From positions 1-64,000 of the forward strand of contig NZ_JAANAS010000024.1 of NCBI RefSeq assembly GCF_011089875.1: a stretch of DNA of 64,000 nt. Reading direction: 5' to 3'. The notes beneath the pieces are model-generated. The model searched no databases, was not told the DNA's origin, and worked only from the letters and a program-made list of their open reading frames with translations. The DNA comes from Psychroflexus maritimus. Lineage in GTDB: Bacteria; Bacteroidota; Bacteroidia; Flavobacteriales; Flavobacteriaceae. Position 1 is the stretch's first letter. Each line of letters starts with the position of its first letter. The position numbers were made by a program, and so were the translations under genes. This document shows positions 54,568 through 63,128 of this stretch, one piece after another.

Positions 54568-55686
54568 ATGAAAAAATATTTCTCTGCATTTATTGGATTA
54601 CTGCTTTCAAGTTTCACAAATGGCCAAACTACAGAAGCTAAAAATGGAATTGAAAACAACTATAAAAACTTAAATAATAAACAAGTAAAGCTTTTATTTA
54701 ATGCCACTAAGTCATTTCCGAATAACACCCAATTATCTATTGCTTTAATCAGAAACAAAAAAATTGATTTCATTGGCGTTAAACGATTAAATGATACTAT
54801 AAAACCTATTGAAAATCAGAAATATACATTTGAAATAGGTTCAATTACTAAAATCTTTACTGCTACTTTATTGGCCGATTTTGTGGAAAAACAAAAACTA
54901 AATTTAGATGATTATATTCAAGACTACCTAGATTTTAAAATCAAAACTGAAAGCAAAATAACTTTCAAACAACTTGCCAATCATACTTCTGGACTTCCAA
55001 GATTACCGTCAAACCTCAATCTTTGGCTTGTTGACCATGATAATCCTTACAAAGATTATAACAAAGAAAAACTGATAACTTATTTAACTAAAGAAATAAA
55101 ACTAAATCAAGAACCTGGAACTAAATATGAATACTCAAACCTTGGGGCTGGAATTTTAGGGTTTGAATTAGCTACTATTGCAAACTCTTCATTTGAATCA
55201 TTATTACAAGATAAAATATTCACAAAATACAATATGCTAAATTCTAGTAGTAAAAGAGAAAACATAAAAACTAAACTTGTAAAAGGATTAAATCCTAAGG
55301 GAAAAGACACACCTAACTGGGATTTCAATGTTCTTGAAGGTGCGGGAGCGGTTTTCTCTACCGCAGAAGATTTAGCTCAATTTGTTTTAGCTCAGTTTAA
55401 TTATCAAAACAACGCATTAATGCTAACTCAAAAACCCACATTTAAAATAAACGAAGCCATGAGTATTGGTCTTGGATGGCATATTTTAAAAAGTGAAGAT
55501 AGTAGCGAATTGATCTGGCACAATGGAGGGACCGGAGGTTACACCTCCTCTATGGCAGTGAATGTAAAAAAGAAAAACGGAATAATTATTCTGTCTAACG
55601 TATCTGCATTAAATAAAAAAATAGCCAATATTGACCAATTGTGCATTGACTTCATGAAAACATTAGAAGAGGAAGATAAGAAGTGA
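54568..55686 (+). CDS. Serine hydrolase, beta-lactamase class C family
   Basis: A 372-residue secreted hydrolase of the penicillin-binding-protein-like fold. It has a signal peptide (MKKYFSAFIGLLLSSFTNGQ) and the three active-site motifs: S92-ITK95, Y189-SN191 and H318-NG320. The longer frame from TTG 54532 would hide the signal peptide, so ATG 54568 is used. The family contains beta-lactamases, esterases and D-amino-acid peptidases; the substrate cannot be told, and no resistance role is implied. Monocistronic; convergent with bcp. Confidence 0.92.
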   Translation: MKKYFSAFIGLLLSSFTNGQTTEAKNGIENNYKNLNNKQVKLLFNATKSFPNNTQLSIALIRNKKIDFIGVKRLNDTIKPIENQKYTFEIGSITKIFTATLLADFVEKQKLNLDDYIQDYLDFKIKTESKITFKQLANHTSGLPRLPSNLNLWLVDHDNPYKDYNKEKLITYLTKEIKLNQEPGTKYEYSNLGAGILGFELATIANSSFESLLQDKIFTKYNMLNSSSKRENIKTKLVKGLNPKGKDTPNWDFNVLEGAGAVFSTAEDLAQFVLAQFNYQNNALMLTQKPTFKINEAMSIGLGWHILKSEDSSELIWHNGGTGGYTSSMAVNVKKKNGIIILSNVSALNKKIANIDQLCIDFMKTLEEEDKK

Positions 55687-55773
55687 TAAGAAAACCCAAA
55701 CCTGAATTTAATTACTTTTTAAAAGCTAACTGATTAAATTCAGGTAATTAGTAAATAAACCTATCAAAATAGA

Positions 55774-56226
55774 TTAACTCAAAATTTGTTCAGCATGTGC
55801 TTTAGTCTTTACTTTTTGAATTACTTCTTGAATTTTTCCTTCTCCATCAATCACAAAAGAGGTTCTATGAATTCCTTCGTATTCTTTTCCCATGAACTTC
55901 TTTGGTCCCCAAACCCCAAAGGCTTCAATTACTGTTTTATCTTCATCGGCTAAAAGCGGAAAAGGCAATTCGTATTTGTTTTTAAAGTTGGTTTGTCGTT
56001 TTTGTGAATCGGCGCTTACCCCTAAAATTTCATAACCTTCTTTTTGAAAAGTTGACCAATTATCCCTCAAGTTACAAGCTTCTGCAGTACACCCTGGAGT
56101 ACTTGCTTTTGGATAGAAAAAAACGACTAATTTTTTCCCCTTATAATCAGCTAACGTATGAGACTTTCCATCTTGATCAACGGCTTTAAAATTTGGTGCT
56201 TGATCGCCTGCTTTTAATGTTGTCAT
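55774..56226 (-). CDS. bcp: Thioredoxin-dependent thiol peroxidase (Bcp/PrxQ)
   Basis: A 150-residue peroxiredoxin that reduces hydroperoxides with electrons from thioredoxin. The peroxidatic Cys is in PKASTPGCTAEACNLRD, where the second Cys five residues on is the resolving Cys of the PrxQ type. GVSADSQKRQTNF and the late GIHRTSFVI complete the domain. Its 5' end is 30 bp from the divergent nth start, so they share a promoter region. Confidence 0.96.
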   Translation of the reverse strand: MTTLKAGDQAPNFKAVDQDGKSHTLADYKGKKLVVFFYPKASTPGCTAEACNLRDNWSTFQKEGYEILGVSADSQKRQTNFKNKYELPFPLLADEDKTVIEAFGVWGPKKFMGKEYEGIHRTSFVIDGEGKIQEVIQKVKTKAHAEQILS

Positions 56227-56256
56227 AATTCGTATTTTTGTCTAAAATTAAAAAAA

Positions 56257-56919
56257 ATGAATAAACAACAACGTGTGGAGTTCGTTATAAATACGTTAAA
56301 TGAACTCTACCCAAGCATTCCCATTCCTTTAGACCATAAAGACCCATACACGCTATTAATTGCTGTTTTGCTTTCAGCTCAAAGTACAGATGTAAAAGTT
56401 AATCAAATAACTCCCCTACTCTTTCAACGTGCAGATAATCCGTATGATATGGTAAAGATGAGCGTTGAAGAGATAAGAGAAATCATAAAACCCGTAGGGC
56501 TTTCCCCTATGAAATCTAAAGGAATTTACGGATTATCTAAAATTCTTATCCAAAAATATCAAGGGCAAGTCCCTAAAAGTATTGAAGCCCTGGAAGAACT
56601 TCCTGCTGTGGGACATAAAACTGCAAGTGTGGTAGTGGCCCAAGCTTTTGGAATTCCTGCTTTTCCCGTTGATACACATATTCACCGATTAATGTACCGT
56701 TGGAATTTAAGCACTGGTAAAAATGTAAAACAAACTGAAAAAGATGCCAAACGCCTATTCCCTAAAGCGCTTTGGAATGACCTACACCTTCAAATTATTT
56801 GGTACGGAAGAGAATATTCGCCTGCTAGGGCTTGGAATCTAGACAAAGACATCATTACAAAAAGCATTGGAAGAAAGTCTGTAATTAATGAATATTACAA
56901 AAAAACAGAAAAAAAATAA
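56257..56919 (+). CDS. nth: Endonuclease III (DNA glycosylase/AP lyase) without Fe-S cluster
   Basis: Nth removes oxidised pyrimidines and nicks the abasic site in base-excision repair. The 220-residue chain keeps the helix-hairpin-helix ELPAVGHKTASVVV with the catalytic Lys and the VDTHIHRL segment with the catalytic Asp. The C-terminal Cx6Cx2Cx5C motif that binds a 4Fe-4S cluster in most members is replaced by REYSPARAWNLDKDIITK, and there is no Cys in the whole protein. I believe this is shared by related Flavobacteriaceae. It is followed by a secreted decarboxylase gene. Confidence 0.95.
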   Translation: MNKQQRVEFVINTLNELYPSIPIPLDHKDPYTLLIAVLLSAQSTDVKVNQITPLLFQRADNPYDMVKMSVEEIREIIKPVGLSPMKSKGIYGLSKILIQKYQGQVPKSIEALEELPAVGHKTASVVVAQAFGIPAFPVDTHIHRLMYRWNLSTGKNVKQTEKDAKRLFPKALWNDLHLQIIWYGREYSPARAWNLDKDIITKSIGRKSVINEYYKKTEKK

Positions 56920-56923
56920 ACGT

Positions 56924-57631
56924 ATGAAAATTAAATTTATAGTAGTTATAAGCCTATTTCTTTTAAGTCATATTTCAACAGCGCAAAACAAGTCAGACAA
57001 GCTTATGGTTTCTGGTGCGCTTAGTAATGTGATGAAAAAAGGACAACTTAAAAGTACTATCTTTTTAGACAGCATCTCAGACAAAAAAAACCTATATGGC
57101 TTAGGCCCTAAACATTACCTAACAGGCGAATTACTAATTGTTGATGGACGGTCATTTGTGTCATCAATTGATGAGAATCAAGAAATTAAAATGGAAGAAA
57201 CCTTTCATGTAAAAGCGCCTTTTTTCGTATATACCAATGTAACTAGTTGGAATTCAGAAAAATTGCCAAAAAAAATTACATCAATGCAAGAGTTAGAGCA
57301 ATATTTAGTAGAAAAATCGAAAGTTTATAAAGGTCCTTTTGCCTTCAGACTTAAAGGAGTTTTTAAAAAAATTAATTTCCACATACAAAATTTACCAGAG
57401 GGAACGCAAGTAAAATCGCACCAAGACGCACATCAAGGGCAAAAAAAGTACCTTAGAAAAAATGTAGAGGGAGAAATTATTGGTTTTTTTTCAACTCAAC
57501 ACCAAGGTGTTTTTACGCATCATAATCAATACATTCACATGCACTTTATAAATAAAAACAGAACAGAAATGGGGCATATTGATGAGCTTAAATTCAGTAA
57601 AAATAGTCAAGTAAAACTTTATCTTCCCTAA
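56924..57631 (+). CDS. Secreted acetolactate decarboxylase-like protein
   Basis: A 235-residue protein with a Sec signal (MKIKFIVVISLFLLSHISTAQ). The mature part matches alpha-acetolactate decarboxylase, which forms acetoin from 2-acetolactate: GELLIVDGRSF early, then IHMHFINKNRTEMGHID, where His-x-His and a His 13 positions after the first reproduce the zinc ligands of the Bacillus enzyme. A signal peptide is unusual for this normally cytoplasmic fermentation enzyme. The longer frame from 56888 overlaps nth; ATG 56924 restores the signal peptide and removes the overlap. No acetolactate synthase gene is nearby. Confidence 0.85.
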   Translation: MKIKFIVVISLFLLSHISTAQNKSDKLMVSGALSNVMKKGQLKSTIFLDSISDKKNLYGLGPKHYLTGELLIVDGRSFVSSIDENQEIKMEETFHVKAPFFVYTNVTSWNSEKLPKKITSMQELEQYLVEKSKVYKGPFAFRLKGVFKKINFHIQNLPEGTQVKSHQDAHQGQKKYLRKNVEGEIIGFFSTQHQGVFTHHNQYIHMHFINKNRTEMGHIDELKFSKNSQVKLYLP

Positions 57632-57724
57632 TTTAAAAACAAGCAAAAATCGGTTTAAAAATAGGCTTCACCAAAAAATTAATACATGGAAATTAAGGAT
57701 TTAAGCACAAAAAAAATAAGTTGG

Positions 57725-57831
57725 GCGTTACCTTTTAAAATTTTATCAATTTTAAAAGGTCAGGCTTTCCGCTCTATCTTTTTTGGCCACTTATGCTAGC
57801 CAAAAAAGGATGCCGCTGCAATCCCTAACGC
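57725..57831. repeat. Structured dispersed repeat of Bacteroidota type
   Basis: GCGTTA (57725-57730) pairs with TAACGC (57826-57831) and closes a domain. Inside are CCTTTTAAAATT/AATTTTAAAAGG (57731-57742 with 57748-57759) and CTTTTTTGGC/GCCAAAAAAG (57778-57787 with 57799-57808). Between and after them are unpaired core blocks, TCAGGCTTTCCGCTCTAT and ATGCCGCTGCAATCC. From memory, this core with variable hairpins recurs in intergenic DNA of many Bacteroidota; no search was possible. Confidence 0.6.
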
Positions 57832-57864
57832 AATTTCGTATGCCAAATTAAACATCAGTTAAAC

Positions 57865-58470
57865 ATGAAAATAATAGTTATAGATAATTATGATTCCTTT
57901 GTATTTAACCTCGTACATTACTTAGAAGAATTTGCGAATGAAGTTACAGTTATTAGAAATGACGAAATTGAATTCAGTCAAATCCATCAATTTGATGCGC
58001 TCCTCTTATCGCCTGGCCCTGGCATACCAGATGAAGCTGGAAAATTAAAAGAAATTATAGTGAAATTTAGTTCTAAGATACCAATTTTGGGCGTATGTTT
58101 AGGCCAGCAAGCCATTACAGAAGTATATGGAGGAAAGCTAAAAAATCTTTCAAAAGTATATCACGGTGTAGCCACAAAAATAAAAGTGACAGATTCTTCA
58201 GAAGTTTTGTTTCAAGGTTTAGAAGCAGAGTTGGAAATTGGTCGGTATCATTCGTGGGCGGTTCATCAAAATTTACCCGCCTGCCTATTAGCTACATCGG
58301 TAGATGAAGAGGGGCATATCATGTCGTTAAGGCACAAAGAATTTGATTTGCGTGCGGTACAATTTCACCCGGAGTCAATATTAACTCCTTCAGGTAAAAA
58401 AATAATTCAAAATTGGGTACATCATTTAACTGTAATAAAACAAGCTAAAACTTCTTCGCCAATAAGTTGA
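57865..58470 (+). CDS. Anthranilate/aminodeoxychorismate synthase glutamine amidotransferase
   Basis: A 201-residue class I glutamine amidotransferase that supplies ammonia for anthranilate (TrpG) or aminodeoxychorismate (PabA) synthesis. The start IIVIDNYDSFVFNLVHYLEE, the nucleophile Cys78 in GVCLGQQ and the His168/Glu170 pair in VQFHPES are intact. Either partner is possible, since both reactions often share this subunit. No trpE or pabB gene is adjacent, while a diverged trpC-like gene follows after 97 bp. Confidence 0.93.
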   Translation: MKIIVIDNYDSFVFNLVHYLEEFANEVTVIRNDEIEFSQIHQFDALLLSPGPGIPDEAGKLKEIIVKFSSKIPILGVCLGQQAITEVYGGKLKNLSKVYHGVATKIKVTDSSEVLFQGLEAELEIGRYHSWAVHQNLPACLLATSVDEEGHIMSLRHKEFDLRAVQFHPESILTPSGKKIIQNWVHHLTVIKQAKTSSPIS

Positions 58471-58567
58471 TTAGCCTTTCATTAAACAAAAACAGAAAAA
58501 AACAAGATGAAGCTTGAAAATTACTTTTTTCACAACTAGGAATTAATAAATATAAATCATTGAACTA

Positions 58568-59356
58568 ATGCCTAATTTAAACAAAATTATTTCAGATAAA
58601 AAAAAAGAAATTGCCTTACGAAAAAAGCAAGCTAGTGAAACACAATTAAAAAACTTTCATTACTACACTTGCCCTTGCCGTTCTGTAGTAGAAGCTTTTG
58701 AACAACAACCAAAAAATATTATTGTAGAAATTAAACCAAAATCAACAAACAAAGCCGATAAACCTAAAGAAATCAACTTCAAGAAAAAGGTATTAAGCTA
58801 TGAAAAAGCAGGAGCAACAGCTGTTTCTATTTGTACCCATCAAAAGACTAGCAACAACAAATTAGTGTATTTGCAAGAAGCGAAGCAGGTGTTATCCATT
58901 CCCATTATTCAAAAAGATTTAATTTTTGAATCCTATCAAGTTCACGAAGCCAAAGCCTATGGAGCAGATTGTATAAGACTAATAGCTAAATTTTTGAGTA
59001 TTTCAGAAATACAACAATTATCAACTTTAGCTCAAAATTTAGGAATGGAAGTATTGGTTGAAGTACATGCTGCTGAAGAACTTGTCAAAACTAATTTTAC
59101 CAGTATTAATCTAATAGGAGTAAATAACCAAAATTCTGAAACCGCTGAAATAAATAACAACAATAGTTTAGAAATTGCAGGGCAAATTCCACCTGAATTT
59201 GTCAAGATTAGCGAAAATAACATCTACCAAAAAGACCAAATTGACCAATTTTATAATTTTGGTTTTGAAGGATTTACAATTGCAAACAACCTCCTGCACA
59301 CAGAATATATTTTAGAAATAGTAAAGAATTTATCAAACAAAACTGATCACAATTAA
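58568..59356 (+). CDS. Diverged indole-3-glycerol phosphate synthase-like protein
   Basis: A 262-residue TIM barrel clearly of the TrpC family, which closes the indole ring in tryptophan synthesis. Kept residues: Glu54 and Lys56 (VEIKP), Lys in QKDLIF, Glu in VLVEVH, Asn in IGVNNQ, and Glu in SENN. Changed: the usual SPSxG after the first strand is STNKAD, the later SESG is SENN, and the phosphate loop (normally VGxxLM) is IANNLLH. So catalysis is plausible but phosphate binding is altered. It may be a decaying, specialised or fast-evolving enzyme. Only a trpG/pabA-type gene accompanies it. Confidence 0.85.
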   Translation: MPNLNKIISDKKKEIALRKKQASETQLKNFHYYTCPCRSVVEAFEQQPKNIIVEIKPKSTNKADKPKEINFKKKVLSYEKAGATAVSICTHQKTSNNKLVYLQEAKQVLSIPIIQKDLIFESYQVHEAKAYGADCIRLIAKFLSISEIQQLSTLAQNLGMEVLVEVHAAEELVKTNFTSINLIGVNNQNSETAEINNNNSLEIAGQIPPEFVKISENNIYQKDQIDQFYNFGFEGFTIANNLLHTEYILEIVKNLSNKTDHN

Positions 59357-59470
59357 TCGTATAAATTTAGTCATTAACTAATTCATTTTTAAATTAAATT
59401 TATTTTTTTTGTGTAGTAATCTACAAGTTACTATATTTCAAGATTATTAAGAACCTTAACATTGAAAGAT

Positions 59471-61480
59471 ATGTCTGAACAAGAAAAGAATTTAAGCAGC
59501 GAAGAAAAAGAAGCTAAAAAAGCAACACAAGATGCACCGGCTAAGTTAGAGAACAACACAGATTCAACTGAAACCCCTGAATCTCAAAAAGAAGAAGAAA
59601 CTGAAACTTCTGAAGTAACTAAGGAAAAATCAGCAGCTTCTAATGAAGAAAAGAAGGATAAAGAAAATGTTGTTGAAGAAACCAAGGAGGATGATGCACA
59701 AAAAGAACTTGATGATGCCAATGCTGAAGATAGTGAAGACCAAGATGTGGGAAGGAGGCATGAGATAGCCAAAAAAGACTACGAATCTATGTCGCTTGAT
59801 GAACTCGTCATCGAACTTGAAAATCTTCTAAAAAGCGAAAAAGTTCAGGCCATAAGAGAACATGTTAGCGAAATTAAAGTTACATTCGACAAACAATTTA
59901 ACGAAATTGTTGAAGAGAAAAAAGAAAATTTTTTAGCAGAAGGCGGAAATATCATTGATTTCCATTATTCCTCGCCAATTAAAAAGAAATTTAATTCAAT
60001 TTATTTTGAGTACCGAGAAAAGAGAGATGCGCATTATTCGCAATTAAAGAAAAATTTAAATCAAAACTTACAAGCGCGCCTTTCCATAATTGAAGAGCTT
60101 AAGAATATGATTGGAAGTGGCGAAAGCATGGGTGCGACATTCAAGCAATTTAAAGAACTTCAAGAGCGTTGGAAAAACGCCGGACCTGTTCCTAAAAATG
60201 AGTACAACAACGTCTGGAAAAATTACCATCATCATGTAGAGCGTTTTTATGACTTCCTACACTTAGATAGAGAATTTAGAGATTTAGACTTCAAATATAA
60301 CTTAGACCAAAAACTTAAAATCATTGAACGCGCTGAAGAATTAGCAGAAGAATCTGACATCAACAGAGCTTTTAGAGAACTTCAGTTACTTCACAAAATG
60401 TGGAAGGAAGAGCTTGGTCCAGTAGCTAAAGAATTTAGAGATGATCTGTGGGATAAATTTAGTGAGGCTACCAAAAAAATTCACCAAAAAAGACAGGCTT
60501 ATTTTGAAGAGCTTGACCAAGAAAGAGAAAAGAATTACGAGGTAAAAAAAGAAGTTGTTGAGCAAATTAAAAAGCTTGGCAATAAAGAAATTAAATCTCA
60601 TAATGACGCCCAACAACGCATTAAAAATATTGAAAAGCTAAGAGAAATATTTTTTAGTGCTGGAAAAGCGCCAAGAAAAGTAAACGATAAAATTTGGGAT
60701 GAATTTAAAACTAGTGTTCGTGATTTTAATCGTAAAAAAAATGCTTTTTATAAAGAATTAAAAAAGGAGCAATTCGAAAACTTGAAGAAAAAGCAAGAGT
60801 TACTCAAAATTGCAGAAGACAATAAAGATAGTGACGATTTTGAAACCACTACACCGGTGATGAAAAGAATTCAATCGGAATGGAAAGAAATTGGTCACGT
60901 TCCAAGAAAAGATAGTGATAAAATCTGGAAGCGATTCAAAAAAGCTTGTAATGAGTATTTTGACCGACTTCATAAGGAAAAAAACAAAAGCAGCGATGAA
61001 GAGTTTAATAACTTCATTGCTAAAAAAGAATTTATCGCTAAAATTAAAAAATTAGAATTCTCCGCCAATAAAGAAGAAGCTGTTAGTGAAATAAAAGAGC
61101 TAATTTCTCAGTGGGGAAGTTTAGGTCATGTACCTAATAGTAAAAGATATATTGAAAGTAAATTTAATAAAGCTTTAAATCAACTTTTTAATAAAATTGA
61201 CATAGATAAGAAAGATGCTGAGTTGATTAAGTATGAAAATAGGCTACATGATTTAGACGAAATTAACGATAATAATAAAATCAATAAAGAAGCTAGCTTT
61301 TTAAGGAAAAAAGTAGATGAAACTAAAGATAAGATTAATCAGTTTGAAAACAACCTACAATTTTTCTCTACCCAAGACGAAAGTAATCCATTAGTTAAAG
61401 AAGTTATTGACAACATCAATAAATTAAAAGATGAACTTGAAATGTGGAAAGAAAAATTAACTAAATTAAGAGATTTATAA
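59471..61480 (+). CDS. DUF349 repeat protein
   Basis: A 669-residue, highly charged helical protein. The first 90 or so residues are acidic and low in complexity (rich in Glu, Lys, Ser, Thr). Five or so DUF349 repeats follow, each with a motif like LQERWKNAGPVP, LHKMWKEELGPV, IQSEWKEIGHVPR and ISQWGSLGHVP. The C-terminus is coiled coil. DUF349 proteins are of unknown molecular role; the family is universal in Bacteroidota. No signal peptide, so cytoplasmic. The frame opens at TTG 59462; ATG 59471 is chosen. Confidence 0.93.
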   Translation: MSEQEKNLSSEEKEAKKATQDAPAKLENNTDSTETPESQKEEETETSEVTKEKSAASNEEKKDKENVVEETKEDDAQKELDDANAEDSEDQDVGRRHEIAKKDYESMSLDELVIELENLLKSEKVQAIREHVSEIKVTFDKQFNEIVEEKKENFLAEGGNIIDFHYSSPIKKKFNSIYFEYREKRDAHYSQLKKNLNQNLQARLSIIEELKNMIGSGESMGATFKQFKELQERWKNAGPVPKNEYNNVWKNYHHHVERFYDFLHLDREFRDLDFKYNLDQKLKIIERAEELAEESDINRAFRELQLLHKMWKEELGPVAKEFRDDLWDKFSEATKKIHQKRQAYFEELDQEREKNYEVKKEVVEQIKKLGNKEIKSHNDAQQRIKNIEKLREIFFSAGKAPRKVNDKIWDEFKTSVRDFNRKKNAFYKELKKEQFENLKKKQELLKIAEDNKDSDDFETTTPVMKRIQSEWKEIGHVPRKDSDKIWKRFKKACNEYFDRLHKEKNKSSDEEFNNFIAKKEFIAKIKKLEFSANKEEAVSEIKELISQWGSLGHVPNSKRYIESKFNKALNQLFNKIDIDKKDAELIKYENRLHDLDEINDNNKINKEASFLRKKVDETKDKINQFENNLQFFSTQDESNPLVKEVIDNINKLKDELEMWKEKLTKLRDL

Positions 61481-61499
61481 AAACACTTTATAAATACAA

Positions 61500-61531
61500 A
61501 AACCCCTTCAAATACTTATTTGAAGGGGTTT
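61500..61531. terminator. Bidirectional terminator between the DUF349 and TPR genes
   Basis: A perfect 14-bp stem, AAACCCCTTCAAAT with ATTTGAAGGGGTTT, loop ACTT. The two convergent genes both end near it. Confidence 0.92.
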
Positions 61532-61611
61532 GTTATATATTTTGATTTTAAATAAATTGACTAGTTGACTACTATATAGTTTTAAAAGATGAACTTTAAA
61601 TAAATCAAAAC

Positions 61612-63036
61612 CTACTTTTTTACCCAAGAATGAATGATTTGTTCTAGGTTTTTTAATTTAGTTTCATCTATTAATTTCTTGTGTTTAGTAAGCAAAGAAT
61701 AGAAATAAAAGGCATCCTCTGAAGAAAAATCTTCACTATCATTTAGCGTTTCTAGTTGTAAAAGATTATGATTTTCTCCTACCAAATATTCAAGAATAAC
61801 CATTCTTAAATAAACATTAAAATGGTCTAAGGTTAAATCCATTTCATCATTCATGATGTCGTTAGCCATTTGTAAATCGCCTATCATAACCAAATGTTCA
61901 ACTTCTTCAATAAGTTCATCAGCCAATTCTCCTTTAATTTCATCAACTTCAGACCAAGCGTCAAAAGCCTCTTCATGAAGGGAAAGGTGAGTACAAAGAA
62001 TGGCAAACTTTCGGGTATAGGATAAATTTTGAGGTTCTAGTTTTTTTGCTTTAGACAGAAAACGATAGGCTTTCTCTGGATCTGAATAAAAGAAAATTTC
62101 AGCTAATGCATACCAAGCTATAGAAAACTGAGGGTCTTCAAAAACAGATTTTTTAAAGCTAGAAACAGCTTTGTTTTCTTGATTTAATTTTAGATAACAA
62201 TTACCTATTCTATAATGAATAAATGAAGTTGGTTCTTCCATAGTTAAAGCCAACTGAAAAAACTCAATGGCTTTTTTGTAGTCTTCTGTTTTCTCAAGAA
62301 CTTTAGCTTTTTCTATAATTGCGCCAACAAAATAATCGTCAGAAATAATGGCATAATCATAGCAATTAATTGCTTGTTCAAAGGCTTCTTCATTTTGGTA
62401 AATATTACCTAGCTGATGCCAACCAATAGCAGAATACGGATTTTTATTCAAATATTCGTTTAGAAAACCTTTAGCATCACTTATTTTCCCTAAAAATTCA
62501 TAACAAAAAACAATATTTTGAAGGCTAATTTCATCATCGCCATCAATTTCAAGTGTTTTTATAAAGTGATCTTTAGCAGTTTGGTAGTTTTCAAGCATCA
62601 GGTATTCCATTCCTAACAAGTAGTGCACATCTTCAACGGTAGTTTGACCACCTAGCGAAAGTATTTTTTCTAAACATCGAATGGCTTTTTTATGCTCGTC
62701 TTGTTTGGAGTACAAACTAGCTAACATAACGTATAAATCCTCGTTATAAGGTTCAATTTCAAGTAAGTATTTTAGCAAGCTAAAAGCTTCTTTAGACTTG
62801 TCTTCAAAGCTTAGTAAGTCGGCTTTTAAAAGTAATAACTTAAAGGAGTTTGGGTGTTGTTGCAAACCCATTTTAATCGCTTTTTTAGCTAAGCCCATTC
62901 TACCAAAATCCATATAATATTGAATAATGTTTTCAAATTCTGCTGCATCAAAATACAGGACTTGATTTGAATTCATCATTTCTTCAAAGCGTTTTATTGG
63001 GAAATCAAAGCCTTCGTTGTTATTTGAATTCATCAT
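61612..63036 (-). CDS. Tetratricopeptide repeat protein
   Basis: A 474-residue soluble protein made of TPR units from about residue 30 to 400. Repeats show the W/L-G-Y-A-F-A-P pattern, for example AIGWHQLGNIYQNEEAFEQAINCYDYAI and SFIHYRIGNCYLKLNQENKAVSSFKKSV. There is no signal peptide or enzymatic domain. TPRs bind other proteins; the partner is unknown. It sits upstream of a class III aminotransferase on the complementary side, with a 92-bp gap, so cotranscription is possible but not shown. Confidence 0.92.
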   Translation of the reverse strand: MMNSNNNEGFDFPIKRFEEMMNSNQVLYFDAAEFENIIQYYMDFGRMGLAKKAIKMGLQQHPNSFKLLLLKADLLSFEDKSKEAFSLLKYLLEIEPYNEDLYVMLASLYSKQDEHKKAIRCLEKILSLGGQTTVEDVHYLLGMEYLMLENYQTAKDHFIKTLEIDGDDEISLQNIVFCYEFLGKISDAKGFLNEYLNKNPYSAIGWHQLGNIYQNEEAFEQAINCYDYAIISDDYFVGAIIEKAKVLEKTEDYKKAIEFFQLALTMEEPTSFIHYRIGNCYLKLNQENKAVSSFKKSVFEDPQFSIAWYALAEIFFYSDPEKAYRFLSKAKKLEPQNLSYTRKFAILCTHLSLHEEAFDAWSEVDEIKGELADELIEEVEHLVMIGDLQMANDIMNDEMDLTLDHFNVYLRMVILEYLVGENHNLLQLETLNDSEDFSSEDAFYFYSLLTKHKKLIDETKLKNLEQIIHSWVKK

Positions 63037-63128
63037 AAAATTGCGTTTACACTGCTAAATTAATTCAGTTTTAATTATAAATGAGTCTATCTAAGAAAAT
63101 CTTATCAACAATTTAATTAACAGGTCTT

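Noticed and set aside
54568-55686. Beta-lactamase resistance gene
   Set aside because: Only the general SxxK/YxN/HxG fold is visible; this group is mostly peptidases and esterases.
57721-57832. Possible integron attC site
   Set aside because: The GTTGGGC and CCCTAAC ends are in the inside-out order relative to attC, there is no integrase gene, and no gene cassettes are present.
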